A stretch of 64,000 nucleotides of DNA, taken from positions 62,001-126,000 of the forward strand of contig CAYHGX010000001.1 in NCBI GenBank assembly GCA_964356355.1, given 5' to 3'. The notes under the pieces were generated by a model. That model had not been told where the DNA came from and searched no databases. It worked only from the letters and a program-made list of their open reading frames with translations. This document shows positions 1-9,615 of the stretch, piece by piece (the stretch's first letter is position 1; every line of letters begins with the position of its first letter). The position numbers were made by a program, and so were the translations under genes. Source of the DNA: CAYHGX01 sp964356355. GTDB taxonomy: Bacteria; Patescibacteriota; Gracilibacteria; UBA1369; LOWO2-01-FULL-3.

Positions 1-1379
1 CCCCCATTTTCTTTTATGAGTCTAACATTAACGGTGTGGCCATCTTGGTCTGATGGGTTGATGTAATAAACGTGTGTGGCCCTAGATGTGTATAAAAATT
101 TAGTATCCAAAACTCTTGCGCCCGGAAGTTCGTGATAACCAGCATTGTCATGGGTGAAGAATAGGCCTGTTGATTCAGATGTCCATTGTAGTTGTGCTTC
201 ATCAGGTATATCTCCGCGTGAGAATGTGACGTTGTCTACCCATAATTCATGAGCAGTTTTACCATTAATATTGTTGGGCGCAGCGGCATCGTTGACTGTG
301 AGAGACCTTTCATTTAAACGAATACCAGTACATTCAGCAGGCGGCTGTTCTTTCCAAACTGTGGCTACGGAGCCAACTGGGAACCAGTGGAATTCTCTAG
401 GGGTATTATTGATTGTGACTGGTTCTGTTTCGAAATTACCTGGAGTAGGCATATAGCACCAGCCATTCCCTCCAGTGTTGACGTTGTTGTCTGCACAGGG
501 AGCATTTCCACCATTTGCCAGGAAGTTGGATTTAAGTATCGCTCTGTGGATGATTAATGTTCGGGATGTTGTGGTTGCACTCCAGATTGAGTCATTATCT
601 TTTGATTCGAAATCAAGGAAAAATTCCATGTTTCTGCCTGGATTATCTTCAGTATGTAGGTCTCCTGGTACGTCACCGAAATTGTTTCCGTTATCACCCC
701 ATACGATTGGGATGTCGCGATCTGTTGTCATTCCAAATTCAAAAAGAATTTTGATATTTTTTTGATTTTCAGGGCAGTTTGCAAATGCAATTTGGGGGTT
801 TGCACATACTGGGGTTCTTGATACTTTTGTTCCTCCCCAGCTTTGGGCAAAATTATTGCCTGTGTTGCAGTTGGCCATTTCTTGTGGATCTGCGTCTCCT
901 TCTACAATATCCATACCACATTTAATGTCGTTTGCTCCTTGTTCTATGGATGCGAAAGCATCTGCTTCAACTGTAATTTCAAACTCTTTCATGAAGGCCA
1001 TGTAGTAGTAATCGTCCTGTACGCTGTCGTTGAAATATTTATGGAAGTGTTTTGCTCTAGGTACATTTCTGCCCTCAGCATTTGCTGCATATGGATTATT
1101 TGCTGAAACTGGTGGTTGAGGTGAGTATGGAGTTGCATTTGCTACATTGAGGTGCGCATTACAATTGGCGCTGTTTAGTTTATTGATAAATGGGTTTCCA
1201 TTGGCTCCAAGTAATCTTTCTACTATGTCTCCATTAAAGGGGAATACCGCCAAAGTACAAACGTTTCTTGGTACTTGGAGATATCCAGCGTTGGCTACTG
1301 GTAGAATATTTACAGATGAGAGAATCAGTGAAACTAATAGTATTTGTGTGATTTTATTTTTTAGGGCTATTTTATTCAT
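1..1379 (-). CDS. Secreted protein of unknown function, C-terminus beyond the window
   Basis: This minus-strand frame stays open from an ATG at 1377-1379 to the window edge, giving about 459 residues without a stop. It begins with a classical signal peptide: a basic start (MNKIALKNK), a hydrophobic core (ILLVSLILSSVNIL) and an Ala-x-Ala-like site (VANAG) near residue 32. The mature part is rich in Asn, Gly, Pro and Thr, has scattered Cys, and shows no catalytic motif I can name, so it is probably an exported or surface protein with beta-rich domains. It starts 30 bases after the 1621-residue gene upstream on the same strand, so the two may be cotranscribed. Function unknown; reality of the gene is well supported by the long open frame and signal peptide. 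Confidence 0.8.
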   Translation of the reverse strand, partial: MNKIALKNKITQILLVSLILSSVNILPVANAGYLQVPRNVCTLAVFPFNGDIVERLLGANGNPFINKLNSANCNAHLNVANATPYSPQPPVSANNPYAANAEGRNVPRAKHFHKYFNDSVQDDYYYMAFMKEFEITVEADAFASIEQGANDIKCGMDIVEGDADPQEMANCNTGNNFAQSWGGTKVSRTPVCANPQIAFANCPENQKNIKILFEFGMTTDRDIPIVWGDNGNNFGDVPGDLHTEDNPGRNMEFFLDFESKDNDSIWSATTTSRTLIIHRAILKSNFLANGGNAPCADNNVNTGGNGWCYMPTPGNFETEPVTINNTPREFHWFPVGSVATVWKEQPPAECTGIRLNERSLTVNDAAAPNNINGKTAHELWVDNVTFSRGDIPDEAQLQWTSESTGLFFTHDNAGYHELPGARVLDTKFLYTSRATHVYYINPSDQDGHTVNVRLIKENG

Positions 1380-1409
1380 GAGGTTTATTTTTATTTTTTT
1401 GTTTATAGA

Positions 1410-4400
1410 TTATCTGTAGTCTCTAGCTGCTTCAGCGGTGTCTCCATGTTGGGTTGCTACTGGATCTTCTGTGTTGGCTCCTCCATTTCCATCTCCGGCT
1501 GTTTCATCAGTTTCACTTCCTGAGCCGGTTGATCCTGTAGGTGTTGTTTTTGGTTTGTCGCCTTCAAAAATTGTGGCGCCGAGTAGGAAGCCGAGTTTTT
1601 CTTCGGAGATTTCAGCTCCTGAGTGGACTTTTTGGGAGCCGCCAATTATGGCTATTTGTCTAGAACCAGGGGTTACTAAAGCCATGCCTTCTCTAGCCAT
1701 GAGCGATAGATTTCCGCATTGTCCATATGAGGCACTTTCTACTGTTGGTGATTGGAAGAGTATTAGCGCGCCTGTCTTTAATCTTAGAGTGCGATAAACT
1801 TGATCCGTTTGTCCTTCAATGATTGAAAGTGGAACTGTTTTGCGTCCATTGATTGAGGCGTTTCTTACATCTTCTGCAAATTTGATGAACTCTTGTACGG
1901 CTTTTTCGATAGGGGAGCCAGCAGCCAATTCTTGCCCTGGATTTTTCATGAAATCCTTTACCAATGTGAAATTTTCAGAGCCCATTTGATAGCCTGTAGC
2001 TGGGAATTTGATCAAAGTTTTTGCCAATGGATTGCTGCGTAGTGCTGCAATGCCTTCCGGTGACATAGTTGGAGTTGGACTGACATTTTCAAGCATTATT
2101 CTGGCGATGTCTCTGGTGATTGGGCCTTCAGCATGAAGATTCCAATTTTTGGGAGCACCAATTGTACCGATGCGAGGGTAACCTGCTATTGGTTGGAAAA
2201 CGCTTGGACCACCTGTGAGAAGACTTTCTTTGGTGGCGCGAACATATGTACCTGAGTAGACGAGTTTGCCTTCGGAAATTGGTGTGATTAGGTTATTGAT
2301 TTCCTCCAAGGTTGGAGGATCGCTTAAGTTTGCTTTGTTAATTTTGTCGTTAAATCTTTCTGATTCTATTTTTTGAACATATCTTGCGAGCTGTAGGGCA
2401 TAGGCTCCGGCTTCAGCTTCCGGCTTGATTTTAAGTTCGATGATTTTGGTTTTGAAGGCTGGAGCAAGTACGTTTTCTGCAACGTATCTGCTGTTTGTTT
2501 CGTAGCTACTCTTGATAGCATCTATCCCTTTTACTTTGCCATCACCTTTTTCCCAAAGATTTACGAAATATTTGTGCTGGAAAATTGTGAGGAGCTGACT
2601 GCTCATTTTTGCATTCCAGTCTTCTGGTTTTAGTTCTGTTTTATAGGCTTTGGAGTAGAGTGCCTTAGCTTTGGCTATGAGGGCAGGGAAGTCGTTGATT
2701 TTTGGATGGCCGCTTCTAATATCTCCAGCCATTTGGGTGAATAACCATTCGGAAACTTCCGCCCAATTTCCCATGTCTTCTGGAAGGGCTTCGTATTCTT
2801 CATGGGTTGAATCGGCGGCATCTTTTGCTGTTGCTTGAATCGATTCGTGTTCTGCCTTGCTAACTCCATTGATGGTTTCTGCATAGTTGTCCCATTTCCA
2901 TTCTTTGCCTTCGTGATAGGCTTTTTCGTAGGTGATTTGATCTTTTGAGCCTGATGCTTTTCCTCTGCGAATATCCCAGTCGGTAGATGCACCGTCCGTA
3001 TATTTTTTCTCAATAACTTCAGAGCTGCGATTGATAATCTGATCACGGTTGTAGCCTCGTTTTTCAAATTCTGCTTTGGTTGTAACAATAATGAGGTCTT
3101 TGGAAGCTGGGCCACCTTTTCTTAGGTCGAAGCGGTATTTGAAGTTTTCTCTAACAATGATAATGTCGCTGCTATTGCCTGGGAGATAGATGTGCTGACC
3201 GGGTTTATTGAATACTACGCCAAGCTGTTTAGCCGCTGGATCTACGTAAACTTCGAGATCCTTTAGTTTGTCGTTTTCAATAATAAGTTCGCGAACATCT
3301 TTGGCAGGTTCTCCTTCTTTTAATACGATGGAGGCGTTTTGAATTTTCATCTGGTAGCCTTCAAGGCTCTTTTCATTTACCTCTATGTGGCCGGAGCTTT
3401 TGGCATCGAGAGTTGCGAGATGCCCATCGGCATCGATATATAGATCATCTGTAGAGGCGGTGGAGATTACATTGGCCTTATTAGCTGCGAGCGCTTGTGC
3501 ACTCATTTCGTTTGTAATCAAGTCCTCCATTTCGGTTTGACCTAGAAGGTTTGCAAGTTCCTGTGCTTTGGCTGTTTGTGGTTTAAAGACTGAAACAGAG
3601 CCGAAGCGCAATTCTACTCCCAGTACTATGCCTGCATTGCCCTTTGTAACAACGGCCACGCCTCCGCCAATGGTAGTGATTGGAATGTGAAGTGGGGGAT
3701 GTGATTTGTCCTGTGCGGTTGCGTTGATATATGGTTGATATTTCTCTTTATAGGTTGCGACGACTGCGTAATCGGTTTTTGGATTGGCAGGGACGCGTTT
3801 AAAGGCTTCGGTTTTTCTTAGAATAGTGGCAAGTTCGTGGACTGTCGCATTTTTGGCAATTGCCTCTTCCGCTTCTGTGAATCCGGCTGTTTCGTTGAGG
3901 TCTTTTCTGATAATTTCAGTGTCGGTGTTTTCGTTGTATTTTAATCCAACGGTCAATCCGGCCATGCCTTCTTTGCCGTTTTGTGCGACGCCAAATCCGA
4001 TTAGGAATTCGAAGGGTCCGCCAATTTTAATGGCTGTACCCCACCCAGCTGTAACTACGGCTTTAGGGCCATCTTTATCAATGGTAAGACCTGCTGTGGC
4101 ACCAGCTGACATGCTAACTGTGTCACCTTTGTAGATTTGGCCGGTGACTCCAAAGCCGGCATTGACTCCAGGTGTAGTAGTGACTCCTAGTAGGATGCCG
4201 AAGTTGTCTCCTAGTGGTAGTGGAATGACCAGGGCTCCACCTTTGAAGTCGCCGCCTTTCCATTTGGCGCCGATAGCTCCAAGGATTTTGCTTTCAACTT
4301 CTTTGATTTTGTTTGTGGGGTATCCGGCTTGAAGAAGCTCCATTTGCTTTTTGGCAATTGCGGGTTCTTTAGATAGGATGATGTCTTCCAGTGTTTGTTG

Positions 4401-6275
4401 CTGTTTTACTTTGTCTTCGCTTAATTCGGTGTCATAACCATCGCGGAGTAGCTGAATTTGTCTGCCGGTGAGATTGCCAGTTAGAACGTTAAAATCTGGG
4501 TTGATTTTTTCAGCCTTAAATCTTACCTCGTTATCGTCTTTTTCTTGCTGACTTACTCCTTGTGTTTTTCTTTCGGCCTCTTGATCGGCTTTCATATCTC
4601 TTCTTTCAGATTGAGCTTCCAAACCGAGCTTAATTAGCTGGTTGAAATATCTAATGATGTTTTTATCGTTGTAGACTTTTTCACCATCTTTCATTGTGAA
4701 AAGAGGAAGGTCTTCTTCTTCGCCTGCATTATTAATGATGGTGACTTGCGGAGTATCCAGTAGGTGCTGGGCCATGGCGCTGGCAGAAAATTGTTTGCGA
4801 AGCCCTTTCTCGTCATCTTTGAATTTGCTTTTTTCTTTATCGAGGGTTACCTCTTCGTAGGTGCCTTCGGTGCCGGTAAGGGCATCCACTATGGAGTTTT
4901 CAATTGCACCTTTTTGATCTTTTATTTCGCCTGAGCGAAGCTGTCTGTATAAATTTTGGTAGGCTTTTTCATTATTGCTTAGTGGCGCCGCTTTCGCTTT
5001 GCTAATTTCAGCGATGGAGTCTTTCTCTAGATTTTGCAGGATTTTTTCAGAAGCGAGGTAGATCTTGTAAAGTTCTTTGAGTCGGGCTTGATCCTGTGCA
5101 CGTTCTTTGTATTCTTTTGGATTGTTGAGTCTTTTTTGTAGAGTACCGAATTCAATATTGAATTTAGTAGCAAGGGGTAGGCTTCTTTTTGAAGATTCAT
5201 TATTTATTTCTTCAAGGCCCAGGTCGGTTGGTTTGTAGGCTCCGGTTTTTTCTAGAATATCGTTGAAATTTAGCCTGCTGTTTAAGTCGAACATTGAGTC
5301 TCCGGTAACGATTTTGTTGAGCATTGCTCCCTCTTGTCCCGGGGGGACGCCTAAGTCAGCTAGGGCACTTTCATATTCGTGATAGTCACTTAATTGATGG
5401 AAGTTTTTGTTGTCTTCGCGTGATTCAATAAGTGTAACAACTTCAGGATTGTTGATTTTGTAAGTTTTGTCGAAGTCTTTAATATCAGCTCCAAGTTCAA
5501 ATGTATATAATCCTGTAGTTCCTATGCTGCCGAATTCTGTGTTGCCGACTTCAATATTTTGTCCATATTGTTGTAGGTCGGAAAGTCTTTCATCTCTGGC
5601 TTCCTTTGCTTTTTCTCTTGCCTTGAGTGGCGCTGCTGCAGGTGCTGACTCGAAAAGTGTTTCAAGAGGGGCCTCTTCTGCAGGTTGGGGAGTTGTTTTA
5701 GCTTTATGTTTTCGAACATCACTTTCCATCTCCAGATTGGAGAGGTTTATTTCGCTTGTTTTGCCTTTTAGGTTGAATTTATTGGTTGTGAGGGCGTTTG
5801 ATTTTGAGAGAATATGAAGAAGGGCATTGTAAGTCAGGGCTTTGAATTCTTCGGGACTTTCTGTGTTGTCTAATTTTTCTTTGAAGGTTGGGCTTAGTTT
5901 GAAGCTGCGTTCTACGCCGGCTACGGTGAATTTTAGGTGGCCATTTTCGATGCGGCCGTTTTCAAGGCCGGCGGGATCGGAAAGTTTGCCATTAAAGTCT
6001 TTTGTTTCAAATGGTGAAATTGTATTGGCCACTTCTGCGCCTGTTTCCTGTGTGGCTGCTGCTGCTTTTGCTTCTGCTGCTGCTTTTGCTTGGTCTATGG
6101 CTTCCTTTAGCTCTATTTGGGCTTTGAGGTTTTCATCTAGCTTGAGTTCCGAAATACCGAGAGGTGGTTTGTTTCCAGGTACATCATCAAAGAATACTAA
6201 ACGATTTTCTTTGCCAAAAGTGGCAATTATTTCGCGATTCCAAACTGTCTGTTTTTGTTTTTCGTAAGCGGCCAT
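1410..6275 (-). CDS. Giant protein of unknown function (1621 aa)
   Basis: I do not recognise this protein. It has no signal peptide and no clear transmembrane helix. The N-terminal quarter is Ala/Lys/Glu-rich and probably helical, with an Ala-rich stretch near residues 62-75. Residues about 675-770 and 860-890 are Gly/Val/Thr-rich alternating segments (such as GGALVIPLPLGDNFGILLGV) that look like beta-sheet or barrel-like strands. The C-terminus is a low-complexity Gly/Thr/Ser/Asp tail. The ATG at 6275 lies 24 bases after the predicted transcription start of a good promoter. The downstream neighbour on the same strand is a secreted protein, so a cell-surface role is possible, but the missing signal peptide argues for a different export route or a cytoplasmic place. 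Confidence 0.85.
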   Translation of the reverse strand: MAAYEKQKQTVWNREIIATFGKENRLVFFDDVPGNKPPLGISELKLDENLKAQIELKEAIDQAKAAAEAKAAAATQETGAEVANTISPFETKDFNGKLSDPAGLENGRIENGHLKFTVAGVERSFKLSPTFKEKLDNTESPEEFKALTYNALLHILSKSNALTTNKFNLKGKTSEINLSNLEMESDVRKHKAKTTPQPAEEAPLETLFESAPAAAPLKAREKAKEARDERLSDLQQYGQNIEVGNTEFGSIGTTGLYTFELGADIKDFDKTYKINNPEVVTLIESREDNKNFHQLSDYHEYESALADLGVPPGQEGAMLNKIVTGDSMFDLNSRLNFNDILEKTGAYKPTDLGLEEINNESSKRSLPLATKFNIEFGTLQKRLNNPKEYKERAQDQARLKELYKIYLASEKILQNLEKDSIAEISKAKAAPLSNNEKAYQNLYRQLRSGEIKDQKGAIENSIVDALTGTEGTYEEVTLDKEKSKFKDDEKGLRKQFSASAMAQHLLDTPQVTIINNAGEEEDLPLFTMKDGEKVYNDKNIIRYFNQLIKLGLEAQSERRDMKADQEAERKTQGVSQQEKDDNEVRFKAEKINPDFNVLTGNLTGRQIQLLRDGYDTELSEDKVKQQQTLEDIILSKEPAIAKKQMELLQAGYPTNKIKEVESKILGAIGAKWKGGDFKGGALVIPLPLGDNFGILLGVTTTPGVNAGFGVTGQIYKGDTVSMSAGATAGLTIDKDGPKAVVTAGWGTAIKIGGPFEFLIGFGVAQNGKEGMAGLTVGLKYNENTDTEIIRKDLNETAGFTEAEEAIAKNATVHELATILRKTEAFKRVPANPKTDYAVVATYKEKYQPYINATAQDKSHPPLHIPITTIGGGVAVVTKGNAGIVLGVELRFGSVSVFKPQTAKAQELANLLGQTEMEDLITNEMSAQALAANKANVISTASTDDLYIDADGHLATLDAKSSGHIEVNEKSLEGYQMKIQNASIVLKEGEPAKDVRELIIENDKLKDLEVYVDPAAKQLGVVFNKPGQHIYLPGNSSDIIIVRENFKYRFDLRKGGPASKDLIIVTTKAEFEKRGYNRDQIINRSSEVIEKKYTDGASTDWDIRRGKASGSKDQITYEKAYHEGKEWKWDNYAETINGVSKAEHESIQATAKDAADSTHEEYEALPEDMGNWAEVSEWLFTQMAGDIRSGHPKINDFPALIAKAKALYSKAYKTELKPEDWNAKMSSQLLTIFQHKYFVNLWEKGDGKVKGIDAIKSSYETNSRYVAENVLAPAFKTKIIELKIKPEAEAGAYALQLARYVQKIESERFNDKINKANLSDPPTLEEINNLITPISEGKLVYSGTYVRATKESLLTGGPSVFQPIAGYPRIGTIGAPKNWNLHAEGPITRDIARIMLENVSPTPTMSPEGIAALRSNPLAKTLIKFPATGYQMGSENFTLVKDFMKNPGQELAAGSPIEKAVQEFIKFAEDVRNASINGRKTVPLSIIEGQTDQVYRTLRLKTGALILFQSPTVESASYGQCGNLSLMAREGMALVTPGSRQIAIIGGSQKVHSGAEISEEKLGFLLGATIFEGDKPKTTPTGSTGSGSETDETAGDGNGGANTEDPVATQHGDTAEAARDYR

Positions 6276-6305
6276 ATGCTTTTTTGTGAATTTTTATTTC
6301 TCACA

Positions 6306-6334
6306 ATTATAGCAAATTTTGGGTTAAAGGTCAA
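6306..6334 (-). promoter_or_regulatory. Promoter of the 1621-aa gene
   Basis: On the minus strand TTGACC is followed after 17 bases by a perfect TATAAT. The predicted start of transcription is near 6299, leaving about 24 bases of leader before the ATG at 6275. Confidence 0.75.
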
Positions 6335-6367
6335 TCTGTTTGAGGTGAGGGCCGTGCTGGTTGAGGG

Positions 6368-6373
6368 TATATT
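6368..6373 (+). promoter_or_regulatory. Possible -10 box placing the tpiA transcript start at its ATG
   Basis: TATATT ends 7 bases before the A of the tpiA ATG, so transcription would begin at or next to the start codon. The -35 region is weak (GTGAGG at 6345-6350 with 17-base spacing), so this is tentative. Confidence 0.4.
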
Positions 6374-6379
6374 TCTTGC

Positions 6380-7039
6380 ATGAAGTTACCTTTGATTTTA
6401 GTTAATTTTAAATTGTACGAATCTGCCGTGGGGCAGAGGGCTGTGGAGTTGGCGCAAATTCATGAGAGAGTGGCCAAGGAAACCGGGGCTTCGATTGGTG
6501 TGTGTGTGAATGCTTTGGATTTGCATCGAGTGGCTTCGGCCGTGAGTATTCCGGTGTTTGCGCAACATGTGGATCCGGTGGCTTATGGTGGCCATACTGG
6601 GCATATATCTCCGGATTTGGTGAAGGGGGCGGGAGCTTATGGAACTTTGGTGAATCATGCTGAATGGAAAATTGAAAATGAATATCTTGAGCGAGTAGTG
6701 GCGAGATGCAAGGAGGTGGGGCTTTTTACGGTGGTGTGTGCAGAAACTCCGGAAAGAGCCAGGCAGATTTTGGCTTTTGAGCCCGATTTGATAGCGGTGG
6801 AGCCGCCAGATTTGATTGGTGGTGAAATTTCGGTGTCTAAGGCGGAACCTAAAATTATTGAGGAGTGTTTGGAGCTTGTGGGTAAGGGTAGGCTTTTGGT
6901 GGGTGCGGGCGTAAAGAATGGTGAGGATGTAAGAATTGCCTTGGAGCTTGGTGCGAGTGGTGTGCTTTTGGCTTCTGGAATTACAAAAGCTGCTGATCCT
7001 TATGCGGTTTTGATGGATTTAGTGGGTGGGCTGGGGTGA
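6380..7039 (+). CDS. tpiA: Triosephosphate isomerase, archaeal type
   Basis: Interconverts glyceraldehyde-3-phosphate and dihydroxyacetone phosphate in glycolysis. The 219-residue length fits the short archaeal form rather than the roughly 250-residue bacterial enzyme. Active-site elements are visible: Asn9 and Lys11 in VNFKLYE, the catalytic His in GTLVNHAEWK, the catalytic Glu in IAVEPPDLIGG, and phosphate-binding glycines in LLVGAGVKNG and GVLLASGITKA. The QHVDP..GGHTGH and AVEPPDLIG signatures are those of archaeal enzymes. The gene runs alone on the + strand, and its last 21 bases overlap the end of the convergent kinase gene. No Shine-Dalgarno sequence is seen. Confidence 0.93.
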   Translation: MKLPLILVNFKLYESAVGQRAVELAQIHERVAKETGASIGVCVNALDLHRVASAVSIPVFAQHVDPVAYGGHTGHISPDLVKGAGAYGTLVNHAEWKIENEYLERVVARCKEVGLFTVVCAETPERARQILAFEPDLIAVEPPDLIGGEISVSKAEPKIIEECLELVGKGRLLVGAGVKNGEDVRIALELGASGVLLASGITKAADPYAVLMDLVGGLG

Positions 7040-8389
7040 TCGTATTCCTATTAATTTTGCAATTTTCCTGAAAAATGCTTTTACCCTGGACCTGAGGGTT
7101 GGTGGCGGAGTTATCTTTTCTACTTCAACTTCAACTTTTGTTCGCTGTGGTTCTTCAATGTTGGAAATCGAGGTGCATCTTCCCACTAGTGTGTAAAATG
7201 GTTCTACTAACCTTAAATCTGGGTCATGTTTGACTGCGATTTTTGCCAGGTCTCGGGCCAGTACGTATTCGTTTTTGGTTCGTTTGTTTGGGTCTAGATC
7301 TAACAGTTTAGTTATTATTTCTTTGAGTTCTTCGTCGCAATTTAGAGCATCCAGCTTGGTTTTTATAACTTCTCTGAATTTGATTGAGCCTGATGGTTTT
7401 TCTTGGGCGTTTTTTTTAATATTTCCGTATAGGTTAGTTAATGAGAATAAGTGGTATTCATTTAGCAGTGGGGCGAGTTTTTCTTTTGCTTGGTCTAGGC
7501 GTTTTTGTAGTTGCGTGCGGATTTCTTCCGGGTCTTCCGTGAGCCAGAGGGAGTAGATTTCTTCTGGTGTTAATTGTAGTCTTCTTATTGTTTCTTCAAC
7601 TACTTTTTTGTTTGATTCCGGATCGATACGGTCGGCTGAGAGGTAAATGATTTCATCAATATATGAGAGATATGTTGTGAGGTATGGGATTTTGCTATGG
7701 TCTCTGAGCCATTCGTCATGGTCTGAAATCTTGAACATTCGTTCTGTTTTTAGGCATTCCCAAATTATTATGCCAAGAGCGAACAGGTCGGATTCGCATT
7801 TGTTTTGAATTAGAAAATAGGCCTCAGGGGCCATGTAGCTTGGGCTACCGATCAATGCTCCTTTTACCTCTTCCAGTGGTTTTTTTTGGTCGCTTGCTAG
7901 TCCGAAATCTAAGATTTTAACGCGTCCTGTGCTGGGTTCAAATACTATGTTGTCGTGTTTGAGATCACGGTGGACAATTCCAAATGAGTGCATTTTGTTT
8001 AGTGCTAGGGCCAATTCAGCGGCTATTTGGGCTATTTCACCTTGGCTTAATGGGCCTAGGTTGTTGACTCTGTCTCTAAGAGTGTAGGAACTTAGCTTTT
8101 CCATTACAATCACGCTTTGAACCCTCTCTTGTCTTTCTTCGCCACGGGCATTTTGGATGGCGAGAGTGGCATTGCGAATGATTTTTTCTACCAGTGGGAA
8201 GGCTGGGTGTCCGCTTAGCGACAATGCTGTGTGGGTTTCATTTTCAAATCTTTGCTGGGTGATTGTGGAGCTGGCAAGGTTGGGTTTGACGAATTTCCCA
8301 ACGGTTGGGGGGGCGGGTGGTGGTGTTATTAAATCTACCACTTCTCCCATTCCTCCGCTGTTGAGCTCTCTTGCTGCTAAAGGGGGCAT
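7019..8389 (-). CDS. Serine/threonine protein kinase
   Basis: A 456-residue Hanks-type kinase. A glycine-rich loop (LNSGGMGEVV, residues 9-18) lies at the extreme N-terminus, followed by the catalytic loop HRDLKHDNI near residue 140, a DFG motif (KILDFGLAS) and the activation segment IGSPSYMAPEA. The ATP-contacting Lys is probably in GKFVKPNL. The C-terminal 200 residues are helical, and no transmembrane helix or extracellular sensor is seen, so the kinase is probably cytoplasmic. It lies 23 bases after the polymerase-like gene on the same strand. The substrate is unknown. The kinase fold starts right at the ATG, so a longer N-terminus cannot be excluded, although the gap to the upstream gene is tiny. 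Confidence 0.9.
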   Translation of the reverse strand: MPPLAARELNSGGMGEVVDLITPPPAPPTVGKFVKPNLASSTITQQRFENETHTALSLSGHPAFPLVEKIIRNATLAIQNARGEERQERVQSVIVMEKLSSYTLRDRVNNLGPLSQGEIAQIAAELALALNKMHSFGIVHRDLKHDNIVFEPSTGRVKILDFGLASDQKKPLEEVKGALIGSPSYMAPEAYFLIQNKCESDLFALGIIIWECLKTERMFKISDHDEWLRDHSKIPYLTTYLSYIDEIIYLSADRIDPESNKKVVEETIRRLQLTPEEIYSLWLTEDPEEIRTQLQKRLDQAKEKLAPLLNEYHLFSLTNLYGNIKKNAQEKPSGSIKFREVIKTKLDALNCDEELKEIITKLLDLDPNKRTKNEYVLARDLAKIAVKHDPDLRLVEPFYTLVGRCTSISNIEEPQRTKVEVEVEKITPPPTLRSRVKAFFRKIAKLIGIRSPQPTH

Positions 8390-8412
8390 TGGGCATCATT
8401 ACGATGCCGTAT

Positions 8413-9603
8413 TTAATCATGTTTAGGGCGGCTTGTCAATAGTGCCATTTCGGCGAAGAGCATGAGTAGGAATAGCATGTCGTTTTTGAAGAAGGGGGTG
8501 TCGATGAGGCCGTGGATGAGGAAATAAAGACAAATGCAGGCCGCAGGGGTGCGGAGGTTTTTGAGGAGATATACTGTGAAAAGTAGTAAGGCGGCGAGGC
8601 CGGCGATGCCATAATTGAAGATAAAGAGTAGAAAAATATTGTGAGGCTGAAGGACTATGTAGTCGAGGGGTTCGTGGCCGAGGGCTTTTTTGACCGTGGT
8701 GGCGTAATTTTCCTGGAATTGGCCGAGGCCCAGGCCGAAAAGGATACTTTCTTTAGGGTCCTGGAGTAACTGGGCCGAGGTTTGCCAGATTTCACCGCGT
8801 TCGTCTAGGCTGGAGTTGGTGTATTTAAGGGTGGGTAATATTTTCATCTGAAAAATGGTGCCAAAAATGGCTATGGCAATTAGGCTGAGCATGATTTTCG
8901 TGGTTTTGTTTTTTATGATTTCTACTTTGCTCTGAGTGAAAATATAGATGGTGATTACGATAAAGGAGCCAGCGACAGAGCCCATGGAGCGGGTGGCTAA
9001 AATGAGGAGGCCTAGGGTGATGGCGGGGAGAAGGGGCCGAGCGAGCGTAGCGAGCGAGGCATTTTTGGCTTGTAATTTAATTGTTTCGAAGGTGAAAAAT
9101 AGAAAAAATGGTGTGAGGTAGTAGCCAAGATATACGGCGGCATCTAATGGGCCGAGGAGACGGTGGTCTAGGGCTACATTGTGGCCGGTGAGGTTGAATA
9201 TTAACGAGAATAGGCCAAATGCGAGAGCTCCGTAGCCTCCTACTCTTATAAGGTTTTTTCTTTCTTGATCCGTTTTGAAGGTCTCGAGGGAGATAAAGGT
9301 GAGGAGGGCTGCAAAGAAGGTGAATTTCAGATAGTGAAGTAGGTCTGAGCGGTTTTCGATGGGCACTAAGGTGCTAAAAACAATTGCTCCAACTATAAAA
9401 AAGCCAATAACTTTGTATCTGGCCAGATTTTTTATTTTTGTAATAAATTGTCCATTTTTGATCGTTAATATCAAAAAGGCTAAGGTTGCGCTAAAGATGA
9501 GGATTTCCTGGAGGTTGCTTGGATAGCTGCCAAGGCTGAATCTCACCAGGTAGCTCTGGAGGAAAAATAGATTTAGATAGATGAGGATTTGAAGTACTCT
9601 CAT
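8413..9603 (-). CDS. O-antigen ligase/polymerase-like membrane protein
   Basis: A 396-residue integral membrane protein with about ten hydrophobic helices. A large extracytoplasmic loop contains SLDERGEIWQTSAQLL and GLGLGQFQENY, and is followed by LQPHNIFLLFIFNYG, all typical of the Wzy_C/O-antigen ligase family that polymerises or transfers lipid-linked glycans. In a cell that may lack an outer membrane it more likely acts on a surface polysaccharide or glycoprotein glycan. The start codon lies 12 bases from the start of the divergent riboflavin kinase gene, so the promoters must overlap the opposite coding regions. The exact substrate cannot be read from sequence. Confidence 0.8.
   Translation of the reverse strand: MRVLQILIYLNLFFLQSYLVRFSLGSYPSNLQEILIFSATLAFLILTIKNGQFITKIKNLARYKVIGFFIVGAIVFSTLVPIENRSDLLHYLKFTFFAALLTFISLETFKTDQERKNLIRVGGYGALAFGLFSLIFNLTGHNVALDHRLLGPLDAAVYLGYYLTPFFLFFTFETIKLQAKNASLATLARPLLPAITLGLLILATRSMGSVAGSFIVITIYIFTQSKVEIIKNKTTKIMLSLIAIAIFGTIFQMKILPTLKYTNSSLDERGEIWQTSAQLLQDPKESILFGLGLGQFQENYATTVKKALGHEPLDYIVLQPHNIFLLFIFNYGIAGLAALLLFTVYLLKNLRTPAACICLYFLIHGLIDTPFFKNDMLFLLMLFAEMALLTSRPKHD
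9032..9060. repeat. GC-rich palindromic repeat copy (partial)
   Basis: A run built from GAGCGAGCGTAGCGAGCGAG lies inside the coding sequence of the O-antigen ligase-like gene. Read in reverse it resembles the CTCGCTACGGCGC...GCTCGGC part of the copies at 40115-40178 and 49823-49890. Confidence 0.45.
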
Positions 9604-9615
9604 GTAGAGGAGTCT

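Noticed and set aside
475..1106. Small + strand frames in the first 1.4 kb
   Set aside because: The minus strand has one continuous frame with a signal peptide across this whole stretch.
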